Shown here one piece after another: positions 24,286 to 35,600 of a stretch of 64,000 nucleotides of DNA. How positions within the stretch are numbered: position 1 is the first letter of the stretch; every line of letters starts with the position of its first letter. The stretch spans positions 1,830,501 through 1,894,500 of the forward strand of contig NC_081823.1 of NCBI RefSeq assembly GCF_030704535.1, read 5' to 3'. The position numbers were made by a program, and so were the translations under genes. The notes below the pieces were generated by a model. The model was given only the letters and a program-made list of their open reading frames with translations, was not told the origin of the DNA and searched no databases. The DNA comes from Vitis vinifera. Lineage: Eukaryota; Streptophyta; Magnoliopsida; Vitales; Vitaceae.

Positions 24286-26125
24286 ATGGCACAGGAGGAG
24301 CAAAACCATAGGTGTAGTGGGAGTAGCAGTGGCGGTGGTGGAGGAGGAGGAGGAGGAGGAAGGCCCAGCAAAAAGCCAAAACAGAAGAAAATCCCACAGA
24401 GGGGACTTGGTGTGGCACAGCTTGAGAAAATTAGATTGGAAGAACAAAACAAGAAAAACAGTCCTGCTGCATTTTTCTCAGATTCCTCCACCTTATCCTC
24501 ATCCAACCCTTCATATTCATCACTCTCACTCCCCAATTACCACCACTCCCACTCTTCCTCATTAATCCCTTTTCCTTCTCCCTCCCCACCCAATCTTCAT
24601 TCCCCGACCTCTCAATTTAGGCCCCCAAATATAGATGTTGCCCACTCAAACACTGTTCCATTGCCCAACCCAATCTCCAATGGGGGATTTAAGATTGGGT
24701 TTTCGCCTTCCATACCAGTCTCTGGCCATGGACATGTTCCCAAATTGTGGAACCATGAGTTAAATCTTGAGGGGGAGAATCCTAGAGTGGATCATGGGCT
24801 AGTTTTTCAGCCGCCTTATGAATCAAACCCCATTTGGCCTCTCCCTACTCTGATGCAAAGGGCACAACCATATCAGCAACCTTCTTCTTCAATGGTGAGA
24901 CAAAAAGGTTTTCATTATTTGGATTCTTTGTTGTGTTTTTGTTTGGTTGGAAAGTGATTTTGATGTTGTGGAAATCTTTAGGTCAATGTCTCATCAGGAA
25001 CTTCATCATCACCTATACCAAATTTTCAGATAGAGCCCCCTTCAAACCAAAGCTATTATGGCAACAACTACACATCCATGTGGCCAGAGGAAGAGAAGGT
25101 ACATTCAACCTTATTTAATTTTTCTAGCATTTGGTCTCTTATCCTCTTTTATCTTTTAGTTTTCTTATTTTATTTTACTTGATAGAGGCATATGAAAGAT
25201 AGGACTTTTTTTAGTTATGATTTTGCTTCATGTAACCATTTTCTGATTGAAATGGAGGCATATGAAGGTGAGATAGTAGTTTTAATTTATTTTTCCTAAG
25301 AATTTTGAGTAGCTACTCACATTTTGTCCTTGGAATTATAAGTATGAATTGTTCTCTAATGGTTAATTGGATTAAAATTTTGTATAGATGGTTGGGGTGA
25401 AGAGGCCATACCCATTCTCTCTGGACAATCCACCAGGCCCCTCTTTCAACTCCAAATTTCCTACCTTTGATGCTCCTATAAGATCAGATGAATCAGCTTC
25501 ATATGGAAATGGAGGCACATTCATTTTGGATGTCGGAAATGCCATTTTCAGGTCAGCTTTAGGTTTCATCCATTGGCCTTATATTGAAATGGTAAATCAT
25601 TATAGTTTGTTCATATGGTGTTTGTTTCTTTCAACCTTTCTCAGAGAAGGCCCTTCATGCTCAACTTCATTGTCTGAAATTGAATCAAAGAAAGGCATTA
25701 GAGAAAATGGGGGTTCCAATGGGGACTTTCTCACATTGGCACCTCCCTCCATCACTTCACCACACCCAAATACAAGATCAAAGCAGCCTCCTGGTCATCC
25801 AGCCTACTACAACAAAGACTCCTCCGAATTCGAGTCCTTGCCCTACCAAGTAAAGCTCAAACAACACAATCCCGCCTTCCATTTCCCAACCCCTTTTCCA
25901 ACTCCCAATCTCATTATCTCCAATTCTTGTTTTAAGGGAAACACGGGCGACCCAATTAGGCCGCACCCAACAGGGCCACTCCAGCATCAGCAGCAGTGGC
26001 AGCAGCTGCCTTTCTACAATTTCCTGCAGCCGGCAAACCCGCAAAATGGCCCAGCAGCAACCAGTTCAAGCAATTGCAATGGTGGGGAAGTAGGAGGAAG
26101 TGTTGACCTCAACCTAAAGTTGTAA
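24286..26125 (+). CDS. SPEAR3: SPEAR/TIE-family EAR-motif transcriptional adaptor
   Basis: Four exons: 24286-24894, 24982-25098, 25388-25551 and 25645-26125. Introns are GT-AG with phases 0, 0 and 2, giving 456 residues. After a Gly run (16-25), residues 28-54 carry the SPL/SPEAR motif (SKKPKQKKIPQRGLGVAQLEKI...), shared with SPOROCYTELESS/NOZZLE and TIE proteins. Later blocks NFQIEPPSNQSYYGNNYTSMWPEEEK and MVGVKRPYPFSLDNPPGP are typical of longer SPEAR members. The protein ends VDLNLKL, an LxLxL EAR motif. Known role of the family: adaptors recruiting TOPLESS/TPR corepressors to TCP factors in leaf and ovule development. TIE1/SPEAR3 identity is the best guess, not proven. Introns 1 and 3 are short; intron 3 (93 nt) is in frame without stops, and reading through intron 1 gives an early stop that would remove the EAR motif. 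The start ATG is the first in the frame after the overlapping uORF. Confidence 0.9.
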
Positions 26126-29100
26126 ATGGCTTGTCCTAGCCAAAGGCAATTTCTGGTGGTACCTTGATAGTTCTTTCTCTGCATTAAGCCATTCTAGGAT
26201 GGTTCTCTTCTATCTTTTGTGTTCTATATGACTTAGCAGTAGAGTAGACACCTTGAGTTTGAAAAAGACCCCAAAATCTTGAGCATGTAAGGATGATAAA
26301 AGAAACAAAAAGGGGTTGTAGATTTGCTTGTTTGGATTCTTGGGCTCTCTCTCTCTTTCTTTTTCTTTTTCTTTTTTTCTTTTTTTTGAGATTATGGTGA
26401 AGTTTAATGGATATGTGTATTTTGTGTTTGGTTTTGGTTGGTGGGTGAGTGAGGGATTCACATTCACTCCATTGGTAACAAACTTTTTGCATGTGGACTT
26501 GTGGGATTCTGATTGTGCCTTTGTCTTTTATTGTTTTGGTAGGGTCCTCAAATCTCATCTCCATTATTGCTGCAGATGAGACAGAGAGACTCAGGCTGAA
26601 GAGGTCATGGTTTGAGGTGGTGGGAAGAAGAAGAGATCACAAACTATTAAAAATGTAAAATTCAAGAGTGAATTGATCCCAAGAAAATTTACTGATTCAT
26701 GGTGATAAGTTTGTAAAGACAAATGTTTTTTATCCTTGAAGATTGTTCATCTGTGGATCTAAGCTTGTGTGTTTAGCATTTTGAATGTTTGGATTTTCTT
26801 AGTTAAAGAAATTAAAATAAAAAAAAACACTGTAGGGAGTATTTGATATTTGAAATCTAAGCACCATTCCCAAAAAGCAGAGGGAGTTGTATTATATTCA
26901 AAGTAATTATGAATCTTATGTTTTTTAAAAATTTATAATTTAAAGAAGTAATTTTTTTTTTATTTACTTTCTCACATTTAAAATTTTTTGAACTGTTTAT
27001 TTAAAAAAAATAAAATTGGACAAGAGTCTTTATATTTATTAAGTTTTTATTTTTGAAAACAAAAAATAAAAGAAAAATACCAAGGGTACAATTGAAAAAT
27101 GTTATTTTGAATCTTGTTCCCTTTATTTGTATTTTAAAAGATGTTTGGTAAAATTTATATTTATTATTTAATAATTTAAGTTGATTTGAAGTTAAATTAT
27201 ACTTAAGTTGTTAACTTAAAACTTATTACTTAATTCTTACTTTAAGCACTAAAATTGTTTGATAAAATTAATTTACACTTTATTTTAAATAATCAAATTG
27301 ACATATTTATCCTTATAAATTATAACTTAGGTAAATGGGGTCGTAAAATAGTAAAAAAGATCGGAATTAGAATAAATAAAGATAAAAAAGTAAAATAAAG
27401 ATGTGAATTTAAGAATAAGTTAATTATTTTTACTCATTACTTAAATTTTTTTTTTTTACTTTAAGTCATATTATTAAGTTATTTTACCAAACATACTTAA
27501 TTTACTTAATGACTTAAATTAAGTTATTACATCACTTGAAGTTATTAAGTTGATTTACCAAAAGCACACTTAGTCTCATTCCTTTTTATTTAGATCCCAT
27601 TGTTTATATTTTCATCCAATATAATTAAAATTGTGAGAAAACGGAATTGGGACACTCATTTAGGAAAAAAAAAATATGAAAATAAGAAATTATATTTTTA
27701 AAATCAAATTTATTTTTATAAGTCATAAAATATTTAGAGTTTGGTGTAATCTTCCATTACTTTCCCAACATGATCCCAAAATACCCTTTTAAATTAGTAA
27801 GAATACCCCTTAAGGTTTTGAATTAAATGTTAAAATGTTGAATTTTTTCAATGAATAAATATTAAAAATTATTATATAGAATAATCATTGAAAATATATC
27901 AATGAAAAAAATGTTTCCTATTTTTGTTTTTTTTTTTAAGGATATTTATTATTTGTGTTGTAAACTTGCTAAATTATCAATAATAAATTCTAAAGTTTAA
28001 ACCATAAATAATTAAAACATTTAAAATTTATCCTCCTCTCATAAGAATAAACTCATAAATGTAAGTTTTTGAGAGAGTGATTCAAAGAGTTTTGGATACA
28101 CTCTTTTTTTTTTTTAAAAAAAATACAAAAATAATATTAATTTTTATATAAAGTACAAAAACTCTTAAATTCTTATATTTAAAAAAATTAAATAATTTTT
28201 ATGGTCATAAAGTTTTTTTTAAAAAAATGTATATCCAAACCAGAATAATTAATAAAATTTATTTGAATATGAAAAAAAGTTTACATAAATTAAAAACTAA
28301 ATCCATAAAAGTTTTATAAGATTTTAAAACATTAGTTATTGTGAGTGTTTAGCAAGATTGATAATTTTTTACAAAAACTCCTAAATGTCTCCTAATTCAG
28401 GTACTCCAAATCCTTTCTTGTGCTACTAGTCTAATAAAGATCAAGGTGTTGAAATAGCTTAGAGGCTATATGGTATGTAGTTGAGTGAATAGGTGGATGT
28501 GAATCAATTTAGTTTTGAAGTTATTGCTTTTTCTCTTGAACTATTTCTTTAAAAGAGTTGATGAAGTTTGGACAACAATTTCTTTTGACAAAGTGTTTAT
28601 GCGCCCTGATCCATGATTGATCTAGACTTATGTACGATTGATCCATTTGCTACATAATCTTTTTTCAACCATGGGATCAAGGGTTTTGTTCCTTTTAAAA
28701 CCAAATATTTCTATTTTAGGAGAAAGACAATATAGTAGTCGTTTATCACTCCCTTTGTGCTCTTTTTCTTCAATTCAAATTGCGAGTGTTTGATTTATAA
28801 AAAAATTCTTCTTACCTTGATTTTCAAATCATTTTTCAATTAGACTTTCTTAAAAATGGATTCATTTATATGTTCATTCATCTCTCTTGTTCTCATTTGT
28901 TTACGTTATGAGTTAAAACTCTTTTTTTTTATTGAGCTTCAACAAGAAGCCAAGGTCAAGCTTCACGTGAACTTCAAGTATTCTCTAAAAGATGAAGGCA
29001 TGTAGTTGAATTGAGAAGATGTTGGTCAAATGGTTAATGAATGATTGATTAGACATGAGTTAGATAACTCCTTCTACACATTGAAGTTCTTCATGGTGAA

Positions 29101-30350
29101 AGTGTTTAATTGTTGGTAGATTCGTGGTTTTTCATCTCTTAAGAGATTTTCTACGTAAATATTTGGTGTTATGGTCTCTATCTCATTCTTCTCATTTTTC
29201 ATTATCATTTATTGATGCTAATTTCATTCTTAATCATACATGTTAAATGGGTGAAAAATAAGTTGAAATGAGTTCAATTATTCTTTAGAAACTTTGGATA
29301 CTTTTCTTTTCAATTTGATTACAATATCAAAGAGTAATTAGAAATATGATTTAAATAGTTAATTATTATTATGAATTTTGATCGGGAACCTTGATTTATT
29401 TGCATACAAATTGCATTTATTAAATTTTTTTTTAGAGAGTTTTGGTGCATCTATACTTGCATGTAATTTTTATTTTTTATTTTTTGTTAAAAAGTTGTTA
29501 GAAGATATGAGAAATTTTAAGGAAAGACTATACATGTTGGAGCATCTCTTAAATTTATTTAGAAACACCTATTCATCCCTCGGGATAGTCCAACATTAAA
29601 ATTCATCATTGGTTTTTATTATGAATATTTTATTTTTCAAGTGGAGATCTTGAGAAATGTTTTATATGTGGGATGAGTGTGCTTTAAAAAATAACAAAAG
29701 TAAAAATAATGTTCATGGTTTTTTGCATAATAATTTTTTAAAAGTTATTAATATTTAAAAAAAAACATTTATATTTTTTTGTGGTTTAAAAACTAATTCG
29801 AACACATGGTGTCATCAACTTAAAAAGACATTTTAGATATTGATTGAAATAATAAAAACATGAGAATGCATGAAATCAATTCTAAATTCTAAATATTTTA
29901 GATTTACGAATATAAATTTGATTTAAAAAAATGCAAGTTCTTATTTTCTTTGATTTAAAGGAACAATTTGTTCCTTTTTGCAAATTTTTAAGTTCATAAA
30001 GCATGATGACTCATTAGATGAGACAAATATTTATCCTCTTTATAATTACGATTATGGACTATCTTTCTTAATATGGTTTGAGTTCATCTTCCGAGGACTA
30101 TGATGGATTTCACTATCTTCCTCCATAAATTTTGTACAATATTCCAAATCATATACAATGGAAGATTTCAAACAAACACGTAAATGAATTAAAATTAAGA
30201 ATATTATGAAGGATCCTAAATACTTAATTGTAATATATCCATATTTATAATCAATAACCCAAGCCATTGCGACTTCACAATTCCATATACATTAAACTAT
30301 GAGACTCTGCACATTAAGCGGGAAGCGATTGATCGCAAAGGAGAAATCAT
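26126..30350. other. SPEAR 3' flank and AT-rich intergenic region
   Basis: About 26126-26800 is probably 3' UTR/flank: moderate GC, pyrimidine tract at 26346-26390. Beyond it the DNA is very AT-rich, with a MITE-like element at 27132-27570. The 28380-29620 stretch is unexplained low-copy-looking sequence with no recognisable domain; frames of up to 73 codons (29378-29599) are not convincing. Confidence 0.6.
27132..27570. mobile_element. MITE-like element, family D
   Basis: The left end gatgtttggtaaaattt and the inverted right end gtgcttttggtaaatcaac form imperfect terminal inverted repeats. The interior is rich in mutually inverted words (aagttgatttgaagtta / acttgaagttattaagttg). Noncoding, 439 bp. 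Confidence 0.45.
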
Positions 30351-30419
30351 AACTAAACAATTTATTAATACGTAATAGTAATTATCGATCGCAGAAGAGA
30401 AATTATAACTCAACAATTT

Positions 30420-31970
30420 ATCAATATTGATTACTACTCAAAAAGTGTTATTTGATAACTTGTAATTAACTCTTTTAAACACTTTTGAGTAATAGTTATT
30501 ACCTTTTAACTCAATTAGCATATTAGGTACCTTTGCAATCGTTTCTAATCAAATTGTGTAAGTTTCGGTGCTTTTGATAGTAATTTGATCACCAAAGCAA
30601 TCCAAGATTAAGGAGAGTTCTATGAAATCCATGGCAAAGCAATTGGAAGCTCATTTACATGAAGAATTCAAGAGGACATCAACTGTTTGACACTTTTGGA
30701 GCACTTCCTAGAGTCCATTTGATGCATACTATATGTTGTTTCGAAGCTCGGGAAGTTAGCAATCCAACGCTTCAAACGGTGCGCGAATCAGAGTTGAAAT
30801 GAAGAAGTTAGAGCCATTGGAAGCCAATCACACCAAGCTGAAGGCCAATTTCGCAGGCTGCGAAATCAGCCTTTGCCTGCGAAGTTTCGCAGCCATCTTG
30901 CACGGTTGCGAAATCCTCCTGAGTGCTTCCAGATATTTGTGATTGACATTTTTAGATTTTTTGCTTCAAATATTTTATGTCTAAATCCCTATTTTCTCCT
31001 TGTAATCCACCAATTATTGGATTCCTTAGTTATTAAGTAAGAACAAAAGAGTGAATAACTTGATATATATTGTTTTTGTAATTTTCATGAGATATCTCTC
31101 GGGAGCTTGTTCTCAGAGACAATCAACTTTTTGTATAGTTTTGAAGGAAGTAACATACAGAGCTTTGCTCTGCCTTACCTACTCAATTTGATTGTATTTT
31201 TCTTACTAGCCAAACAAGCTCTGAGGATGTTTCCTCAAATAATGAGAGGTTAGGTTTTTTGTTTCTTGGAGCTAAGGTAGCTGGGTAAGGTGCCGAATGC
31301 AAGAATTGGTAGTTTTGTTGTTTCAACTGTTAATGAAGAGAAAGTATAACCTGTTTATGGTTTCTATGTTTTAAGTTAACTTAAAACGCTTTCAATTCAC
31401 CTGGGCCAACACTTGGTAAGGCAAGTGATCTCCGTCCATTGAGATGCACTAGTTTACCTCTTGCGAACCTTTGGGAGGTGACTTGAAGGTAGGATTTTCT
31501 AGAATTACCAACACTTGGTAAGCTTTTGGACTCTAAGGAGACATTCATTAGTTATCTCTTGAGAGTTTGAGAAGGGAAGTCCAAGGTTAATAATCACCTT
31601 GAATGGCAAATGCTAGGTGAGAGGCACGAGCCATTGCAAGATGCATCAGTGAGAGGGAATTAGTGTTGAAATCCATAGAAGGGATGCATCTGTACAACAC
31701 CGGTTGGAGAATAAACTATATATTAATTCTCCAATGCGAGGAAAAGAACTAAAGTGACCGGAACTCTGTTTTTGCATGAGAAGCCTGACCCCAGTGATCC
31801 TAAAACTCCACGAAACGCTTTTCTTTGTAAGTAATTCCCATTAATTTCTTTTTCGTTAGCTTGAAACCAATCATTTTTCAACCAAAGTTTATGTTTTCTT
31901 TTGAAGCTAACCTTGAAATGAAAAAGCATCAATTCAACTTTGAATTGGTATCAGTTGTAAGTTGAAAACC
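30420..31970. mobile_element. Noncoding retroelement-like region (LTR or untranslated part)
   Basis: The base composition is clearly unlike the AT-rich surroundings, with no long ORF but an organised look. A cluster of alternating ttcgcag and ctgcgaa words (30848-30915) gives potential hairpins, and there are repeated accaacacttggtaag words at 31405 and 31507. It lies directly upstream of a Copia reverse-transcriptase fragment. I could not define TG/CA ends or a target duplication, so the boundaries are approximate and the class open. Confidence 0.4.
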
Positions 31971-32129
31971 CTTCCTAGTGAACAATCCTAGAGTCAGCTT
32001 ATGCTATCCTAGTGCATGGTGATATAGGTTATAAATTTTGTTGATTACTCCTATCTGATGACCAAACTCAAGGTACACCAACTGGACATGAATCAAATAT
32101 GCAATGGTAATTACTCCAAAGGCTTGTGA

Positions 32130-32265
32130 GATGTGGGGAATGCTTTTCTAAATAGAAAACTACGTAAGGAGGCTTACATGCCACCTTCGCAAGGATGATC
32201 AGTTTCTTCACATCTAGTTAGTCAACTTAAGAAGGCATTGTATGGACTAAATTAAGCAAACTCCG
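32130..32265 (+). pseudogene. Copia-type reverse transcriptase fragment, broken
   Basis: Conceptual translation gives DVGNAFLNRKLRKEAYM...followed by a stop, then SQLKKALYGLN and another stop. This matches the order of the Ty1/Copia RT landmarks (DVKNAFLHG..., KLKKSLYGLKQ). The sequence just before it (ccaactggacatg, Q-L-D-M) may be the preceding residues in another frame. Two in-frame stops show it is dead. Probable relic of a Copia retrotransposon. Confidence 0.75.
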
Positions 32266-32759
32266 ACTCAAAAGTAAGAAGCAAGGTTGATCGTAGATAA
32301 ATTTTGCTTTGTAAACTCTATATAATAGTGCTAAATATTATTTAAATTAAGATGGTTTTCCTTCTTTCTCAAATAATATAAAACCATATTTGTCCTTATT
32401 TTCGTATTAAATGAAACTATTAAAATGTAATTTGTATAAAACATCAATATTCAATGAAATCAAATTTTACCTCTATATTAGTATTAATATTAAAACAAAA
32501 TTTACCATATTTCGTTTTCTTAAAACAAATTCAATATATGTATTATTACTTTTATATATTCCATAAAAGCCAACCATAGATATTTCATAAATTTTTTTAT
32601 TTTTTTATTTTCTCATTCTGACTTCTAAATCACGAACTTCTTTCATAAAACTAGTTTGAAAGGTCCTACCAAATTAAAAGAACTTCTCAACTTCTCAAAA
32701 TTATTATTATTTTGAGAATTGATCAACGTTCCATGGTGAAGTCCCTCAAACTCTCCATG

Positions 32760-32915
32760 GGGACCCAAACATTAGATGCCATTAGATGCTAATAACGCCC
32801 ACTACAATCAGCACCAGATAATCCTAGACATTCAATCAACAATAGAAATCGAACCGAGGACCATGTGCCTCTACCACTGACCACCACTAACCAATTGGAC
32901 ACATTGATGGGCTTA
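32760..32915 (-). mobile_element. tRNA-derived SINE-like element
   Basis: On the minus strand a box-A-like ttggttagtggtgg lies near 32900. A box B (ggttcgatttc, 32845-32855) follows about 40 bases downstream, the spacing of a pol III promoter. The body beyond box B has no coding capacity. No clear tail or target duplication was found, so this is tentative. Confidence 0.4.
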
Positions 32916-33130
32916 ACTTCTCAAAATCCATCCAAACCAAACCCAAAATATTTTTTCTTTCATATGTATATCAAATAAAGAGACTTTAGATTCTTTTTCC
33001 CCCTTTTTCCTGCTGCATTCCATCATCCAAACATAGCCTAACAATTAGAGCTCAACAAAATACAAAAAATGGTTCAGTTTTTACAGGCTTAAGGACTTTA
33101 AGAGTTCATTTGAATCTTGAGGACTCCAGC

Positions 33131-35183
33131 TGTAACGCCCAGACATTTTCTTTTAAGGGTAATTTAAGAAATTGTTATTAATAATTTAATTAGTTAATTA
33201 ATTAATTTAATAAAGTGGAAGAGGGGTAAAAGTGTAATTTTACAAATAAATACCCTAGGTATAAATTAGAAATTTTATTCTTTCCCTTCTTTTCTGAATA
33301 GAGTTCCTGTTCATAGAATTCCAGAGAAAAGGTTGGAGTCAGATTTCAGGGTTGAAGAACAGATCTCTATAGGTAAGATTCTAACCCCTAGTTTAATATT
33401 TTAGATTCATTGATTAATTTCAAACACATTAGATATATTTTTTTTGGAAAACCCCAAATCTAGATTAGGGTTAGATTATTTTTTTAATTCGTTTTAATAT
33501 CAAATAGTGAAAATTTAATATTTTGATTTTAGTATTGGAATTTGGGAGATCTTAAGTTTTATTAGAAAAAAAAAAATTCCTTGGAATATTTCGATTTTAG
33601 GTTAGGGTTAATTAAAAAAAAAAAAAAAAGGGAGAACGCGTGTGCACAGCATTGGAAGGAAGGAAAATAAAAATAAAAAAAATTTTTGGGCGTGTGCCCA
33701 GATGGAAGGAGACTTATATTATATATATATATATATATATAATGATTCATTATTATGATGATGGCAATGGAAAAAAAAAAAAAAATTGCTTTGCTTTACT
33801 TGTTTGGTGTGTACCCCAAACAAGTAAGAGATTTAGCAAAATATATAATAATATATTTTTTGTAATAATGATTTAGCCTCAAATTAGATAATTAATAAAA
33901 TAATGATATTTAGTTTCAGATTAATAATTAAGATAATAGTAATAATAGATTTAGCAAAATATATATATATATATATATATAATTTTATAATGAAATAAAA
34001 TTGTAATTTAATTAAATTAGTAGTATGTTATTAGAAACAAATTGAGAATTTATTAGTTTTATTTAAATAAAGAATAAATTAGTTAAATTATAAATAAATA
34101 GTAATAATTGTTTCTCTTATGTTATATTAGGTGAAGAGTAGATTATATTTTTTTCAGAATTATTCTTCTCCCAAACTTTCAAGGACTTCTTTTGAGGTAA
34201 GGGAAGTTAATATAATATTTATAAAATTAAATTATTTCATATGTTATTTTGAATTGTGGAAAATAAAATGATATTTTGTTACCATGCATGGATCAAATTG
34301 TTTTGCACTAAATGTTATGTTGGAATATTTTGTTTTATTTATGACACAAAATATGGAGATATTATGTTGTGTAAATTTGAATACTTGAACAAAAACATCA
34401 CTCTGGTTTATTTGGCCCTTGTCAACGGGATATAATAGTTGACTATTCGGCCCTATCAACGGGATATAATAGTTGATCTTTACATTTCATAGTGAGAATG
34501 TAATTGATTTGGACCCCAGCCTCTAGGGGTTTGGTTAGAGGTTACTAGTACTAGTAGTGTTTGGTCCGTCCACCAAGAACAATTTGAGGCTAGCCACCCA
34601 TTTGAAAAGTCCCACCTAACTGGGCATTTGATATTTGATAACCAGAGTAATGAAACTTGAATGAATTTGATTGAATCTTATGTGAAAGTGTTTGAATTTG
34701 ATATGAAATTGATTGGTTGAATTTTGAATATATTGGTATTTTTGGAACTCTGATATTTGATGAGAAAAAAAAAATTGATATCTCCTATTTGAAATGAAAA
34801 TATTTGATCCATGAATTGCATTAATATTCCTTATTGGGCTGTGAGCTCATCCCCAATTGTTGAAAATTTTTCAGGTACTCTTAGTTCGGGTGAGGAGTGA
34901 TGGCTAGGCTGAAGAATGGTCATCATTAGGATTTGACTTAGGATTTTATGTTGGATTTTGTTTAACTGTTAGTTATGTTCATTTGGATCATTTGATATTT
35001 GGAAGTTATTTGGAAATTGAATTTTGAAGAATTTAGATTTTGTTCCGCTACTCTGAACAGGTATTTGGTAATTAGTAACATCTAGTTACAATATGATTGT
35101 TCGGGTCAGATTATACTTTAAGCCTTCGGGTTTGAGGTGTGAAATGACCGTCACGCCCTTGGAGTGGGTCTTGGGGCGTGACA
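33131..35183. mobile_element. Solo LTR (2,053 bp) with 5-bp target duplication
   Basis: It begins TGTAACGCCC and ends GGGGCGTGACA, giving TG...CA termini with short inverted repeats. It is flanked by a perfect direct repeat CCAGC at 33126-33130 and 35184-35188. It has no internal coding sequence and no second LTR. Long LTRs with TGTAACGCCC/GGGCGTTACA ends are typical of plant Ty3/Gypsy chromoviruses (Tekay/Del type), so a solo LTR left by intra-element recombination is the simplest reading. It contains (TA)n tracts at 33718-33741 and 33958-33981. Confidence 0.88.
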
Positions 35184-35600
35184 CCAGCACTAGGAGAATT
35201 TTTTAATAACTCAAAATATAAGACTGAAGGGACTCAGTTCAGCTCAAATATCAGTTGAACAAAAGTAATAAAATCGGCATTCAGCAGCAAAATTATTTAA
35301 ACACAACCTCAAGTAATAGTGGTTTTAACATAAAGATCAACCTTCATATTTAACAGGAAGGAAAAAAAAGACTCATGTGGCATTGAAAGAAAATAATTTT
35401 CACTGAACACTAGAAAATTTGCTATCCACCATTGCTACAAAACAACGTTTCAAGTTTCAGGTTTTGGGTTTCAAGCAGTATTAGCTCAAAATATAGATGT
35501 AGGTGAAACAGCCGAGAATTCTAAAATGAGTAATAATCATAGAGCTTACGATTAGTCACAAGAGAGTGCCTCCTGTAAAACTTTTGTGGTCTCCATGACT
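35184..35600. other. 3' flank of the first NCL gene
   Basis: Contains the right-hand target duplication of the solo LTR, then sequence expected to include the NCL 3' UTR on the minus strand. No further gene seen. Confidence 0.6.

Noticed and set aside
29378-29599. 73-codon ORF
   Set aside because: Hydrophobic, AT-driven composition, no true ATG at its stated start and no family resemblance.
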